From: JADFXI01 sp963784135
GTDB lineage: Bacteria; Nitrospirota; Thermodesulfovibrionia; Thermodesulfovibrionales; Dissulfurispiraceae
NCBI GenBank assembly: GCA_963784135.1
Contig: CAWAQG010000016.1
Coordinates: 1-64,000, forward strand
Direction of reading: 5' to 3'
Length of the DNA: 64,000 nucleotides
Made by a program: the position numbers and the translations under genes. Shown piece by piece: positions 7,613 through 16,102 of this stretch (position 1 is the stretch's first letter; the number at the start of each line of letters is the position of its first letter). The notes under the pieces were generated by a model, which was not told the DNA's origin, did no database searches, and was given only the letters and a program-made list of their open reading frames with translations.

Positions 7613-8961
7613 ATGCTTTGGCGAGACTCGCCAAGTTAGAAGGAAGGGCGAAGAGCGCTGAGGCCATTGTGGGCGAGCTCCGGCAGCAGGTCCGGCAGAA
7701 GGAACAGGATGCAAGCCAATTAAGGGCCGGGCTTGATTCCGAGCGGCATCAGAGGATAGAGACTGTGACGCGACTTGAGGAAGCGCAGAAGCGGCTGGAA
7801 GATTCCCACAGGAACCTTGAGCAGAAGAAAGAGCTTATCGAGGTAATGAAAAAAGAGATAACCGATACCTTCAGCGTGCTTTCCGGTGCTGCGCTGAAAA
7901 GCAGCAGTGAGGATTTTCTCAGACTCGCCTCGGAGAACCTTGGGAAGATTGTTGCCGATACAAAAGGAAAACTCGGCGAGCACCAGGCTGCTATGGACGG
8001 TACGATCAAGCCCCTCCATGAAATGCTGAAAAGGTACGAGCAGCAGCTCAGGGACATAGAGGAAAACAGACACAAAAGCTTCGGCAGTCTTACCGAGCAG
8101 CTAAGGTCACTTGCAGGCATGCATGAGCAGTTGCAGCGTGAGACAAACAGTCTTGTCACCGCGCTGAGGAGGCCCAAGGCCAGCGGCTCATGGGGCGAAC
8201 TGGGGCTCAGGAGAGTTGTGGAACTTGCCGGCATGACGGCTTATTGCGATTTCTACGAGCAGGAATCGGTTTCGACCGGTTCGGGACGTCTCAGGCCGGA
8301 CATGATTGTGCGGCTTCCAAACGGGAGGGAGATCGTAATTGACGCCAAAGCACCGGTCGATGCTTATATGGGCATGGTCTCCGCAGCTTCTGAAGACGAG
8401 AGGAAGAAGGCCATAGCGAACTACATAGGGAGTGTCAGGAACCATATGAATATGCTCAGTTCGAAGGCATACTGGGACCAGTTTGACCGGTCTCCCGAGA
8501 TTGTGGTCATGTATCTCCCGGGCGAGTCCTTTTTCAGCGCAGCTATCGAGTATGATCACAAGCTGATCGAGGACGGCAGCGCCAAGAAGGTCATTCTGGC
8601 TACGCCCACCACCTGCATCGCACTGTTGAAAGCCATCGCCTATGGCTGGCAGCAGGAACAGGCCGCCAAGAGCGCTCAGGAGATCGGCAAGCTGGGCAAG
8701 GAATTGTATGAGCGCTTTTCAGTCATGCTTGAGCATTACGCAAAGACAGGCCTCGCCATCCGTAAAGCAGTGGAATCTTACAACGAGGGCGCAAGATCGG
8801 TGGAATCACGCCTCGTCCCTTCATTAAAAAAGTTCAAAGAACTCGGCGTTTCAAGCCCCAGGGACATAGTCGCGCCCGCTGAAATAGGCCAGACAGCGAA
8901 AACCATAGAACACATTGCCCTTGAATGTACGGAAGTCGAGGAGCAGGACAAGGAACAATAA
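7561..8961 (+). CDS. rmuC: DNA recombination protein RmuC
   Basis: The 466-aa product has the RmuC layout: an N-terminal membrane anchor, a long coiled coil (about 25-190, heptads rich in Glu/Gln/Arg), then the nuclease-like domain. That domain shows SGSWGELGLRRVVELAG, DMIVRLPNGREIVIDAKAPV and a C-terminal helical part. RmuC family proteins limit inversions at short inverted repeats, which is notable beside so many of them. The anchor (MTVLFYILILTLTLALTYAL) is encoded directly by the right arm of the word hairpin, so the repeat supplies the hydrophobic segment. The upstream spacing contains only a weak GGGTG ribosome-binding candidate. Confidence 0.95.
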   Translation: MTVLFYILILTLTLALTYALARLAKLEGRAKSAEAIVGELRQQVRQKEQDASQLRAGLDSERHQRIETVTRLEEAQKRLEDSHRNLEQKKELIEVMKKEITDTFSVLSGAALKSSSEDFLRLASENLGKIVADTKGKLGEHQAAMDGTIKPLHEMLKRYEQQLRDIEENRHKSFGSLTEQLRSLAGMHEQLQRETNSLVTALRRPKASGSWGELGLRRVVELAGMTAYCDFYEQESVSTGSGRLRPDMIVRLPNGREIVIDAKAPVDAYMGMVSAASEDERKKAIANYIGSVRNHMNMLSSKAYWDQFDRSPEIVVMYLPGESFFSAAIEYDHKLIEDGSAKKVILATPTTCIALLKAIAYGWQQEQAAKSAQEIGKLGKELYERFSVMLEHYAKTGLAIRKAVESYNEGARSVESRLVPSLKKFKELGVSSPRDIVAPAEIGQTAKTIEHIALECTEVEEQDKEQ

Positions 8962-8977
8962 CATAGACATTGACCTG

Positions 8978-9051
8978 AAAATCTCCCCTCACCCCTCTTT
9001 AGCAAAGAGGGGAAATCCTCCCTTTGGCAAAGGGAGGTTAGGAGGGATTTT
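8978..9051. terminator. Double hairpin between convergent rmuC and trpD, likely bidirectional terminator / REP-like repeat
   Basis: Two perfect stem-loops lie in tandem: CCCCTCTTTAGCAAAGAGGGG is too long to quote whole but spans 8992-9012, and the second spans 9017-9037 (CCTCCCTTTGGC arm). They are enclosed by outer arms ending in AATC/GATTTT. The same hairpin type occurs at the 3' end of mfd (30380-30426), so this is a dispersed repeat that probably also terminates transcription from both sides. Confidence 0.7.
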
Positions 9052-9090
9052 GCAGATGATGTCGTTATTATTTTGTGACCGTTAATTAGG

Positions 9091-10101
9091 TTACAGTGTG
9101 TTTGTTACTTTTTTGATCTCTTCGAGTTTTTTGGCGGCTTTTCCGCTGCTGATGGATTCTTCGGCAATTTCCTTTGCGGCAACAAAATCGTCGGTATGCC
9201 CCGACACCACTATTGCAGCCGCAGCGTTCAGAAGCACAATATCGCGTTTGGGACTTTCCACGTTATTGAGGATGGAATGGATGATGCGGGCATTTTCTTC
9301 TTTGTCACCGCCTGCGAGATCGGTGATGTCCGCCGGTTTGATCCCGTAATCTTCGGGCATTATGTAGAAATTCTCGACGGCTTTATCTCTATACCTCGAC
9401 ACCTTTGTAGCGCTGCAGGTAGTGATTTCATCCATGCCGTCTTCTCCGTGAACTACCATCGCATCCACGGCGCCCAAATTGCCGAGTACCGATGCCAGAA
9501 GCTCAGTCAGCCTGCTTGAAAACACTCCAAGCAGCTGACGCCTTGCGTTTGCCGGATTTGTAAGGGGCCCCAATATATTGAATATGGTCCTTATGCCTAT
9601 TTCGCGCCGGGGTCCTATTGCGAATTTCATGGCAGGGTGGAAAAGAGGGGCGAAAAGAAAGCCGAAATTTGTATCGAAGAGACATTTTTCGACCCGGTCG
9701 GGAGAAAGTTCAACCTTGACTCCCAACGCTTCCAGAAGGTCGGCGCTGCCCGAGCGGCTTGACACAGAGCGGTTGCCGTGTTTTGCCACGGGAATGCCCG
9801 AGGCCGCCACCACGATTGCCGCTGCGGTGGAGATATTGAAGGTGTTGGACAAGTCTCCGCCGGTGCCGCAGGTATCGATAATGCCTTCGGGGGCCGCTAT
9901 TTTTGTGGCCTTCTCACGCATTATCCGCGCAGCGCCGGTAATTTCTTCGATGGTTTCACCCTTGATCCTTAGTGCGGTGAGAAATGCGCCGATCTGGGCA
10001 TCTGTGGCCCTGCCCTCCATTATTTCGGTCATGCATTCCGCCATCTCGGCCTCGGAGAGGCTGATATTCTGAATTACAAGGTTTATCGCTTCTTTTATCA
10101 C
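9091..10101 (-). CDS. trpD: Anthranilate phosphoribosyltransferase
   Basis: TrpD transfers phosphoribosyl from PRPP to anthranilate, the second step of tryptophan synthesis. The 336-aa frame from the GTG at 10101 matches the usual TrpD length; the open frame extends further upstream, but that part is trpG in another frame. Visible motifs are DTCGTGGDLSNTFNIS (PRPP binding), KHGNRSVSSRSGSAD and GPLTNPA. The GTG start overlaps the trpG stop (GTGA), so translation is probably coupled. It is the last gene of a three-gene trpE-trpG-trpD unit; trpC, trpF, trpB and trpA are not in the window. Confidence 0.95.
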   Translation of the reverse strand: MIKEAINLVIQNISLSEAEMAECMTEIMEGRATDAQIGAFLTALRIKGETIEEITGAARIMREKATKIAAPEGIIDTCGTGGDLSNTFNISTAAAIVVAASGIPVAKHGNRSVSSRSGSADLLEALGVKVELSPDRVEKCLFDTNFGFLFAPLFHPAMKFAIGPRREIGIRTIFNILGPLTNPANARRQLLGVFSSRLTELLASVLGNLGAVDAMVVHGEDGMDEITTCSATKVSRYRDKAVENFYIMPEDYGIKPADITDLAGGDKEENARIIHSILNNVESPKRDIVLLNAAAAIVVSGHTDDFVAAKEIAEESISSGKAAKKLEEIKKVTNTL

Positions 10102-10673
10102 TGGCTGACTCCAAGCTGTATGAAATTCCTGAGAAGGTCCTTGCCCGCTGTGGTAAGGATAGATTCGGGATGGAACTGCACCCCTTCGACAAGAAATTCC
10201 TTGTGCCTCACCCCCATAATTATCTCGTCTTTTGTCCATGCGGAGATTTCCAGGCAGTCGGGCAGAGTTTCTCTCCTTATGACAAGGGAATGATAACGGG
10301 TGGCTTCGAAGGGATTGGGAAGGCCTGCGAACAATGATTTTCCGTCATGATAAATAATAGAGGTTTTCCCGTGCATGAGCATAGGCGCCCTTATGATGTC
10401 GCCGCCGTAAGCAGCGCCTATCGACTGATGGCCGAGACAGACGCCGAGTATCGGGACTTTTCCGGCAAAGCGCCTGATTACCTCAATGGAGATCCCGGCC
10501 TCGTTGGGCGTACAGGGCCCGGGGGAAATGACGATCCTCTCCGGGTGTTTTTTCTCGATCTCGCCGATGGTTATCCGGTCATTTCTAAAGACCTCGATTG
10601 TTTCGCCCAGTTCACCCAGGTACTGAACAAGGTTGTATGTAAAGGAATCGTAATTGTCGATCATTAAAAGCAT
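10098..10673 (-). CDS. trpG: Anthranilate synthase component II (glutamine amidotransferase)
   Basis: This 191-aa class I glutamine amidotransferase releases ammonia from glutamine for anthranilate synthase. The catalytic triad is visible: the nucleophile Cys in LGVCLGHQSIG, and His and Glu in QFHPESIL. MLLMIDNYDSFTYNLVQYL is the standard N-terminus. It lies 3 bp after the trpE stop and overlaps trpD by 4 bp, consistent with one operon. It may also serve p-aminobenzoate synthesis, as TrpG does in many bacteria; that dual role cannot be decided here. Confidence 0.96.
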   Translation of the reverse strand: MLLMIDNYDSFTYNLVQYLGELGETIEVFRNDRITIGEIEKKHPERIVISPGPCTPNEAGISIEVIRRFAGKVPILGVCLGHQSIGAAYGGDIIRAPMLMHGKTSIIYHDGKSLFAGLPNPFEATRYHSLVIRRETLPDCLEISAWTKDEIIMGVRHKEFLVEGVQFHPESILTTAGKDLLRNFIQLGVSQ

Positions 10674-10676
10674 AGG

Positions 10677-12176
10677 CTACCCTTTTTGGAAGAAGTCAAC
10701 GGTCTTCATCATCGCCATCGCCTTGTTGACTGTCTCGGAATATTCGTTTTCCGGGACAGAGTCGGCTACAAGGCCTGCTCCAGCCTGTACAAATATTCTA
10801 TCATTTTTTATCATCAGTGTCCTTATGGTAATGCACATGTCCATATTGCCCGAATAGCTGAAATACCCGACTGACCCGGCATAGGGGCCCCGTTTTGTAG
10901 GTTCCAGTTCTTCTATGATTTCCATGGCCCTCACTTTTGCAGCACCGCTGACGGTGCCGGCAGGAAAGCAGGCTTTAAAAACATCAAAGGCATCGAGCCC
11001 TTTTCTGAGAATGCCCTCGACATTGGACACAAGGTGCATCACATGGCTGTAGCGTTCAACTTTCATCACTTCAGTCACTTTGACTGAGCCGATTTCTGCG
11101 ACTCTCCCGACATCGTTCCTCCCCAGATCGACAAGCATGATATGTTCCGCTATTTCTTTGGGGTCTTTCTTCAGGTCTTCCTCAAGCGCTCTGTCGGCCT
11201 CTTCAGTGTCGCCCCTTTTCCGGGTGCCGGCAATGGGCCTGAGCGTTATTTTGTCGCCTTCCAGCCTGACGAGTATTTCAGGTGAAGAACCGACAAGCTG
11301 CACATCGCCGGTGTCGAGGTAGTACATGTACGGCGAGGGGTTTATCACCCTGAGGGCGCGGTAGAGAGAAAAGGGGTGTATGGCGGCCTGTGTCTCAAAC
11401 CGCTGCGAAAGGACCACCTGCAGTATATCGCCTGACATGATGTATTCTTTGGCCTTTACAACAGCGTCCATAAAGCCTTCTTTTGTGAAATTGGAAGAAA
11501 AGTTTGCAGACAATGCTGAAGGCGAATGACGAAAGGCCAAAGGCGCATGTTCCTTCGCACCTTGCCCCTTGCCTTTTGTCCCTTGCATTAGTTTTTTTAT
11601 AATCTTATCTATACGTTTTCCGGCATTCTCGTAAGTCTTTTCGATATTCTTGTTATCTACGTGCACGTTCGATACGATTTTTATAGTTTGCCTGAGATTG
11701 TCGAATATCAGGATGGTATCGGTGAGCATCAGAAAAATATCGGGTATGTCCAGGGCCGGTTTAGGGGAATCAGGGACCCGCTCAAAGAACTTGACCACAT
11801 CATAACCTATATAGCCGACAAAGCCGCCCGAGAACCGGGGGATTCCCGCTGCTTCGACAGGGACAAACCGCGACAATATATCTTTTATAACAGAAAGCGG
11901 ATCAGCTGTTTCCATGTGGGAAGTTTTTCCGCGCTTCTGTATCGTTACCCTTCGGCCCGCGCAGCTGAGGGTCATGGCCGGATCTATGCCGAGGAAGGAG
12001 TAGCGGGCCCACTTCTCGCCGCCTGTAACACTCTCCAAAAGAAAGGACGGTTTTTTACCGAGCTTGAGGAATGCGCTTACCGGCGTCTCGATGTCGCCCA
12101 GTATTTCCTTGTAAACTGGAATAAGGTTGCCCTGCCGGGTCAGGGACTTGAATTCATCGAAGTCTGGGAATAACAT
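10677..12176 (-). CDS. trpE: Anthranilate synthase component I with an in-frame repeat insertion
   Basis: TrpE makes anthranilate from chorismate using ammonia supplied by TrpG. The 499-aa protein shows the N-terminal feedback region (LLESVTGGEKWARYSFLG), the chorismate-binding domain (GDILQVVLSQRFET, RPIAGTRKRG, LVDLGRNDVGRVA, CFPAGTVSGAAKVRAMEII) and GPYAGSVGYFS. Residues about 196-224, between the two domains, are Lys/Gly/Ala-rich and are encoded by a word hairpin inserted in frame (11519-11585). IS copy 1 now separates the gene from its former divergent neighbour, lying 37 bp upstream of the start codon, so its promoter may be altered. Confidence 0.96.
   Translation of the reverse strand: MLFPDFDEFKSLTRQGNLIPVYKEILGDIETPVSAFLKLGKKPSFLLESVTGGEKWARYSFLGIDPAMTLSCAGRRVTIQKRGKTSHMETADPLSVIKDILSRFVPVEAAGIPRFSGGFVGYIGYDVVKFFERVPDSPKPALDIPDIFLMLTDTILIFDNLRQTIKIVSNVHVDNKNIEKTYENAGKRIDKIIKKLMQGTKGKGQGAKEHAPLAFRHSPSALSANFSSNFTKEGFMDAVVKAKEYIMSGDILQVVLSQRFETQAAIHPFSLYRALRVINPSPYMYYLDTGDVQLVGSSPEILVRLEGDKITLRPIAGTRKRGDTEEADRALEEDLKKDPKEIAEHIMLVDLGRNDVGRVAEIGSVKVTEVMKVERYSHVMHLVSNVEGILRKGLDAFDVFKACFPAGTVSGAAKVRAMEIIEELEPTKRGPYAGSVGYFSYSGNMDMCITIRTLMIKNDRIFVQAGAGLVADSVPENEYSETVNKAMAMMKTVDFFQKG
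11519..11585. repeat. Word hairpin inside trpE
   Basis: The left arm 11519-11545 has AAGGCG, AATGACG, AAAGGCC words. The right arm 11559-11584 is the approximate reverse complement (CCTTGCCCCTTGCCTTTTG). The element adds roughly 23 to 29 codons in frame between the N-terminal and chorismate-binding domains of TrpE. It has the same AGG-first architecture as the intergenic elements but with its own word sequence. Confidence 0.65.
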
Positions 12177-12196
12177 TTTTTAGCATAGCATAATTT

Positions 12197-12213
12197 GCCT
12201 TAACAAAGCATGA
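12197..12213 (+). repeat. Target-site duplication of IS copy 1 (left)
   Basis: GCCTTAACAAAGCATGA directly precedes the IS end at 12214 and is repeated exactly at 13581-13597 after the other end. A 17-bp duplication fits the long duplications known for IS1202-group elements. Confidence 0.9.
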
Positions 12214-13580
12214 TGTTGTCAACAAATAGAGTTGTCCGGTTTTAGAGCAAATAAACTGTCCGGTTCTGCAGGGTGGCTGCGCATGGAACATGGCAGTCCA
12301 CCGATTTCAGTTTTATTAAGGCTTATGCCGCTGCATGTGAGCAAATTGCAATCTCCTTTCCTTTAGAGTTATAGGCAGCCAGTTTTCTCGGTCCATGAAA
12401 GATAGCAAGTCTACCGTCGGGATAACGATGAACGCTTACCTGGACCCTGACGTAATGGCAACGATATTGATTTGGCGGGATCTGAAGTTTTAGTCCATCG
12501 AACTTTACACAGTTGTCATTGCCGACGGTGCGGTCATACTGTTCGCATAGGATGTCTTCCAAGGCAGTGCCTGCCCAAGTCACGAACACGCTCTCTGGTT
12601 CTTGAGGGATAACGGCGAACTCGGCATTATGGGCCGGCATATATGTACTGGCAAGATAATCATTGGCCTGCTTCATCCCAGTGATGCCCGCCATCGCAAG
12701 CTCCTTGACCAGCCGATCTTGATGGGTACTGAAGGCTCGCTCAGAACGGCCCCTGGCTTCAGGAGAATACGCAGGGATCATCTTAATCCCCAGTTGGCTC
12801 ATTGCACGACCAAACTGGGTAAGACTTGATTTGTCCACTTTCCCTCCAGCCTCCGGTGTATGCCAATAGTGACTTCCGCGATCCGTATACAACGAAGCAA
12901 ACAACCCGTGTTGCTCTATAACCTCTTTTACACCCAGAAAGCTGCTTTGTGTGCCTTCTTCCTTAACAAAAAACATCGAGTAGTGTTCACTGCTGGCATC
13001 ATCCATCGTCACGATCAAATCCCATAATTTGCCGGGAACCCACTGGTGCCGGGAACCATCCTGATGAAGCATCATGCCGATATAGGGAGCCCTGACCCTT
13101 CTTTTCCTGTGTGCCCCTTTCAGTGCCCCTTTCGGTACCAATCCCTTTTCCTGGAGGGTGTTTTTGACCCATGTGTAGCTCCTGTTTCCTTGATGAACTC
13201 GGCGATACCAGCTAAAAAAATGCTTGACGTTGAAACCATAATAACGTCCTCTATAAAGATCCGATAGCGCCATCACTTCGTCAACTGGTGCTCGCAGATG
13301 CGATATTTGTCCTAAACGCTTATCTATAAGTCCCTCCATCCCTTTATCCGCATACCTCAGCAGATATCGCCGAAATGTCCTGTCACAGACACCAAGGAGC
13401 ATCGCCGCTTCCTCCTGCGTTAGCCGTCCACTCTTCCAGCCCTCATAACCTTCTTCAAATCTCATTTTCCGTACCTCCTGCAACACCGCCGAACGTTTCA
13501 TGGATAGCCCCCCTTGCTATCCATATACCACCCGGACAGTTTATGTGCTACAGATACGGACAGTTTATCAACTCGCTACA
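12214..13580 (-). mobile_element. Insertion sequence copy 1, IS1202/ISNCY-like, 1367 bp
   Basis: The ends are TGTTGTCAACAA on the left and, read inward from the right, TGTAGCGAGTTGAT; both start with TGT. Each end carries two copies of a site related to AACTGTCCG (for example 12231-12240 and 13547-13565), probably transposase-binding sites. The element is flanked by a 17-bp target duplication. Its single gene reads on the minus strand. It is base-for-base the same length as copy 2 at 55334-56700, and the encoded proteins are identical, implying recent transposition. Confidence 0.93.
12323..13501 (-). CDS. IS transposase (DDE integrase-fold, ISNCY/IS1202-like)
   Basis: The 392-aa protein has an N-terminal helix-turn-helix (GRLTQEEAAMLLGVCDRTFR) and a second HTH-like region (about 85-120). 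The catalytic core has candidate acidic residues in LIVTMDDASSEHYSMFF and SLYTDRGSHY, plus the downstream SPEARGRSERAF where the Glu of the DDE triad would lie. A C-terminal beta-rich domain includes YVRVQVSVHRYPDGRLAIF. The start ATG lies behind a G-rich stretch (GGGGGG). The protein is identical to the product at 55413-56591. The gene is complete, so the element is probably active. Confidence 0.93.
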   Translation of the reverse strand: MKRSAVLQEVRKMRFEEGYEGWKSGRLTQEEAAMLLGVCDRTFRRYLLRYADKGMEGLIDKRLGQISHLRAPVDEVMALSDLYRGRYYGFNVKHFFSWYRRVHQGNRSYTWVKNTLQEKGLVPKGALKGAHRKRRVRAPYIGMMLHQDGSRHQWVPGKLWDLIVTMDDASSEHYSMFFVKEEGTQSSFLGVKEVIEQHGLFASLYTDRGSHYWHTPEAGGKVDKSSLTQFGRAMSQLGIKMIPAYSPEARGRSERAFSTHQDRLVKELAMAGITGMKQANDYLASTYMPAHNAEFAVIPQEPESVFVTWAGTALEDILCEQYDRTVGNDNCVKFDGLKLQIPPNQYRCHYVRVQVSVHRYPDGRLAIFHGPRKLAAYNSKGKEIAICSHAAA

Positions 13581-13597
13581 GCCTTAACAAAGCATGA
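13581..13597 (+). repeat. Target-site duplication of IS copy 1 (right)
   Basis: Exact second copy of GCCTTAACAAAGCATGA next to the IS end at 13580. Removing the IS and one copy restores a spacer of about 73 bp between divergent trpE and the epimerase gene. Confidence 0.9.
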
Positions 13598-13633
13598 CTG
13601 CAAACAACAGCGATATGTGATAAAATATACACT

Positions 13634-14605
13634 ATGGAAAAAATTCTGGTAACAGGCGCTGCCGGGTTTATAGGCTGGAGGACTTCTCAAAAATTGCTTG
13701 AAGAGGGCAGGCAGGTAATAGGCATCGATAATATGAACGACTATTACGACGTGAAGCTGAAAACCCACAGGCTGGAAGGACTTAAAAAGAACAACAACTT
13801 TACCTTTTACCGGCTTGACATTGAAAACCTGGCGGCAATGGACCCTATTTTCAGGGACAACAAAATAGGGGCGGTTGTCAATCTTGCCGCCCGTGCCGGC
13901 GTGCGGTACAGCATTGAGAATCCTCACGTGTATATGAGCACCAACGCTCAGGGAGTTTTAAACCTCCTCGAACTTATGCGAAAACATGGCGTAAAGAAAT
14001 TGGTGCATGCCTCAACATCTTCCCTGTATGCCGGACAAAAAATGCCTTTTACCGAAGACCTGCCGGTGAACACGCCTATTTCACCCTATGCTGCAACCAA
14101 AAAGGCCGCCGAGGCAATGGCCTACTCTTATCATTATCTGTTCGGTCTCGACATATCCGTGCTGCGGTATTTTACCGTTTACGGACCTTCGGGAAGACCC
14201 GATATGAGCATATTCAGGTTTGTTAAGTGGATAGATGAAGGAAAGCAGCTGGAGCTTTTCGGCGACGGCTCTCAGAGCAGGGATTTTACTTATATTGACG
14301 ATATAGCGGCAGGCACTGTAAAAGCGCTCAAAGAGGTAGGGTATGAAATCATCAACCTGGGCGGCGGAAAAAGTCCGCATACACTGAACTATGTTATCGC
14401 CAGGCTTGAAGAATTATTAGGGAAAAAGGCTTCCATCGAATACAGGGCGTTTCTGAAAACAGACATGACCGAAACGGGCGCCGATATCACAAAGGCTGCA
14501 AGACTTCTCGATTGGAAACCGGAGACTGACCTCGACGAAGGGCTGAAAAAGACTGTTGACTGGTATCTGGACAATCGAAGCTGGCTCAAAGACGTAAAAC
14601 TGTGA
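13634..14605 (+). CDS. NAD-dependent sugar epimerase, UDP-glucuronate 4-epimerase-like
   Basis: The 323-aa extended SDR has the Rossmann motif GAAGFIG (residues 8-14), IDNMNDYYDVKLK typical of UDP-glucuronate 4-epimerases, and the catalytic YAATK at about 151-155. With ugd at 17.6 kb it would convert UDP-glucuronate to UDP-galacturonate, a precursor for surface polysaccharide. Substrate assignment rests on overall likeness and on the nearby ugd. The next gene starts at a GTG overlapping its stop (GTGA), indicating an operon. IS copy 1 ends 53 bp upstream of the start and probably displaced part of the native promoter. Confidence 0.9.
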   Translation: MEKILVTGAAGFIGWRTSQKLLEEGRQVIGIDNMNDYYDVKLKTHRLEGLKKNNNFTFYRLDIENLAAMDPIFRDNKIGAVVNLAARAGVRYSIENPHVYMSTNAQGVLNLLELMRKHGVKKLVHASTSSLYAGQKMPFTEDLPVNTPISPYAATKKAAEAMAYSYHYLFGLDISVLRYFTVYGPSGRPDMSIFRFVKWIDEGKQLELFGDGSQSRDFTYIDDIAAGTVKALKEVGYEIINLGGGKSPHTLNYVIARLEELLGKKASIEYRAFLKTDMTETGADITKAARLLDWKPETDLDEGLKKTVDWYLDNRSWLKDVKL

Positions 14606-16038
14606 TACCATCCGCGATCTTCAGGGATTATGATATAAGGGGCGTGGCAGGAAGAGACCTTGACCGTGATACTGCGGTGCTTATCGGAAAGGCGTTCGGC
14701 TCACTGGTAAAATCATTTATTCCCGGGGCAAAACAGGTGAGCGTAGGCAGAGATGTAAGGCTAAGCTCAGACGAGCTTGCCGCAGGGCTTATCAAAGGAA
14801 TCGTGTCTTCCGGCATCGATGTATATGACCTCGGGGTCTGCCCGACACCCGTCCAGTATTTCTCGCTCTATCATCTCGATCTGGCCGGCGGGATAATGAT
14901 CACCGGCAGCCATAATCCTCCGGAATACAACGGCTTCAAGATCAGTATAGGGAAAGATACCATTTACGGCGGAAACATTCAAAAGCTGCAAGAGATAATT
15001 AAAAGGCAGGAGTGGACAATCCCGGGAAAAGACGGAGAAATCAGGCACTGCAATATATTGGCCCAATATAAAAAATATATGCTGGAACAGTTTGCATATC
15101 TCAATGATGCCCGGTTCAGGCGGATCAAGGTAGTCATAGATGCCGGCAACGGCACTGCGGGCACTGTTGTGCCCGAAATCCTGGACGGCATAGGCTGTGA
15201 TGTGGTCCCGCTCTACTGCGAGCCTGACGGAAGGTTCCCTAACCACCACCCTGATCCTACGGTAGTTGAATACATGCAGGACTTGATTGCGGAAACGAAG
15301 CGGTCCGGGGCGGATATCGGCGTCGGATATGATGGTGACGCTGACAGGATCGGCGTTGTCGACAGTGAGGGCGCCGTTATATGGGGAGACCAGGTCATGA
15401 TTGTCCTGAGCAGGGAACTGCTGAAAGAAAACCCCGGAGCCGTGGTTATCGGCGATGTAAAGTGCTCGCAGGTAATGTTTGATGAGGTGAAAAAGAATGG
15501 CGGCATTCCCATTATGTGGAAGACCGGGCACTCTTTGATAAAACAGAAGATGAAGGAAGAGGGCGCCCTTATTGCAGGAGAATTCAGCGGGCATATTTTT
15601 ATAGCGCATAACTATTTCGGATACGATGACGCACTCTACACCACGTTCAGAATAATAGAAATCATGAAGAAAACAGGAAAGGACATAAAAGAGCTTCTTT
15701 CTGATGTAGTCAGGATGTCATACACCCCTGAAATCAGACGTGAATGCCCGGAAGAAATAAAAAAAGAGGTTGTGGACAATGTGGTGTCACGCCTCCTTGC
15801 CTATACAAAAGACGGTAATGCCCCTTACAGGATTATAGATGTCAATACTCTTGACGGTATCAGGGTTTTATTTGAAAAAGGTTGGGGACTGATACGGACC
15901 AGCAACACACAGCCTGTAATCGTCATGAGGGCCGAGGCAGAGGATGAGGAGCATTTACACCAATACACAAGTTTTTTGGAAAATGAATTAAAGAAGGCAA
16001 TGGCAGAGGTAGAGGCAAAGGCAGAGGTAAAGAAATGA
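14602..16038 (+). CDS. manB: Phosphomannomutase/phosphoglucomutase
   Basis: The 478-aa alpha-D-phosphohexomutase interconverts mannose-6-phosphate and mannose-1-phosphate, feeding ManC downstream. Family motifs: IFRDYDIRGVAG at the N-terminus, the phosphoserine loop TGSHNPPEYNG (near residue 100), the metal loop YDGDADRIG (near 243) and GEFSGHIF. Translation starts at a GTG overlapping the epimerase stop. The last dozen residues (AMAEVEAKAEVKK) are encoded by the left arm of word hairpin 3, so the repeat has replaced or extended the natural C-terminus. Whether it also acts on glucose phosphates is unknown. Confidence 0.94.
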   Translation: MIPSAIFRDYDIRGVAGRDLDRDTAVLIGKAFGSLVKSFIPGAKQVSVGRDVRLSSDELAAGLIKGIVSSGIDVYDLGVCPTPVQYFSLYHLDLAGGIMITGSHNPPEYNGFKISIGKDTIYGGNIQKLQEIIKRQEWTIPGKDGEIRHCNILAQYKKYMLEQFAYLNDARFRRIKVVIDAGNGTAGTVVPEILDGIGCDVVPLYCEPDGRFPNHHPDPTVVEYMQDLIAETKRSGADIGVGYDGDADRIGVVDSEGAVIWGDQVMIVLSRELLKENPGAVVIGDVKCSQVMFDEVKKNGGIPIMWKTGHSLIKQKMKEEGALIAGEFSGHIFIAHNYFGYDDALYTTFRIIEIMKKTGKDIKELLSDVVRMSYTPEIRRECPEEIKKEVVDNVVSRLLAYTKDGNAPYRIIDVNTLDGIRVLFEKGWGLIRTSNTQPVIVMRAEAEDEEHLHQYTSFLENELKKAMAEVEAKAEVKK

Positions 16039-16093
16039 AAACTTTTACTTCTATTTGTGCCTATATCTATACCTTTACCTCTGCCTTTACCTT
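15994..16093. repeat. Word hairpin 3 (GGCAGA/GGTAGA words)
   Basis: The left arm 15994-16030 (AGAGGTAGAGGCAAAGG type) and right arm 16059-16093 (CCTTTACCTCTGCCTTTACC type) flank a spacer of about 28 bp. The left arm encodes the C-terminus of the phosphomannomutase, and the right arm ends 9 bp before the manC ATG. Confidence 0.8.
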
Positions 16094-16102
16094 GGGTGTT
16101 TT

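Noticed and set aside
16055..16102. Longer manC start giving a Leu/Tyr-rich N-terminus
   Set aside because: These codons are the right arm of a word hairpin; the conserved enzyme starts at the ATG at 16103.
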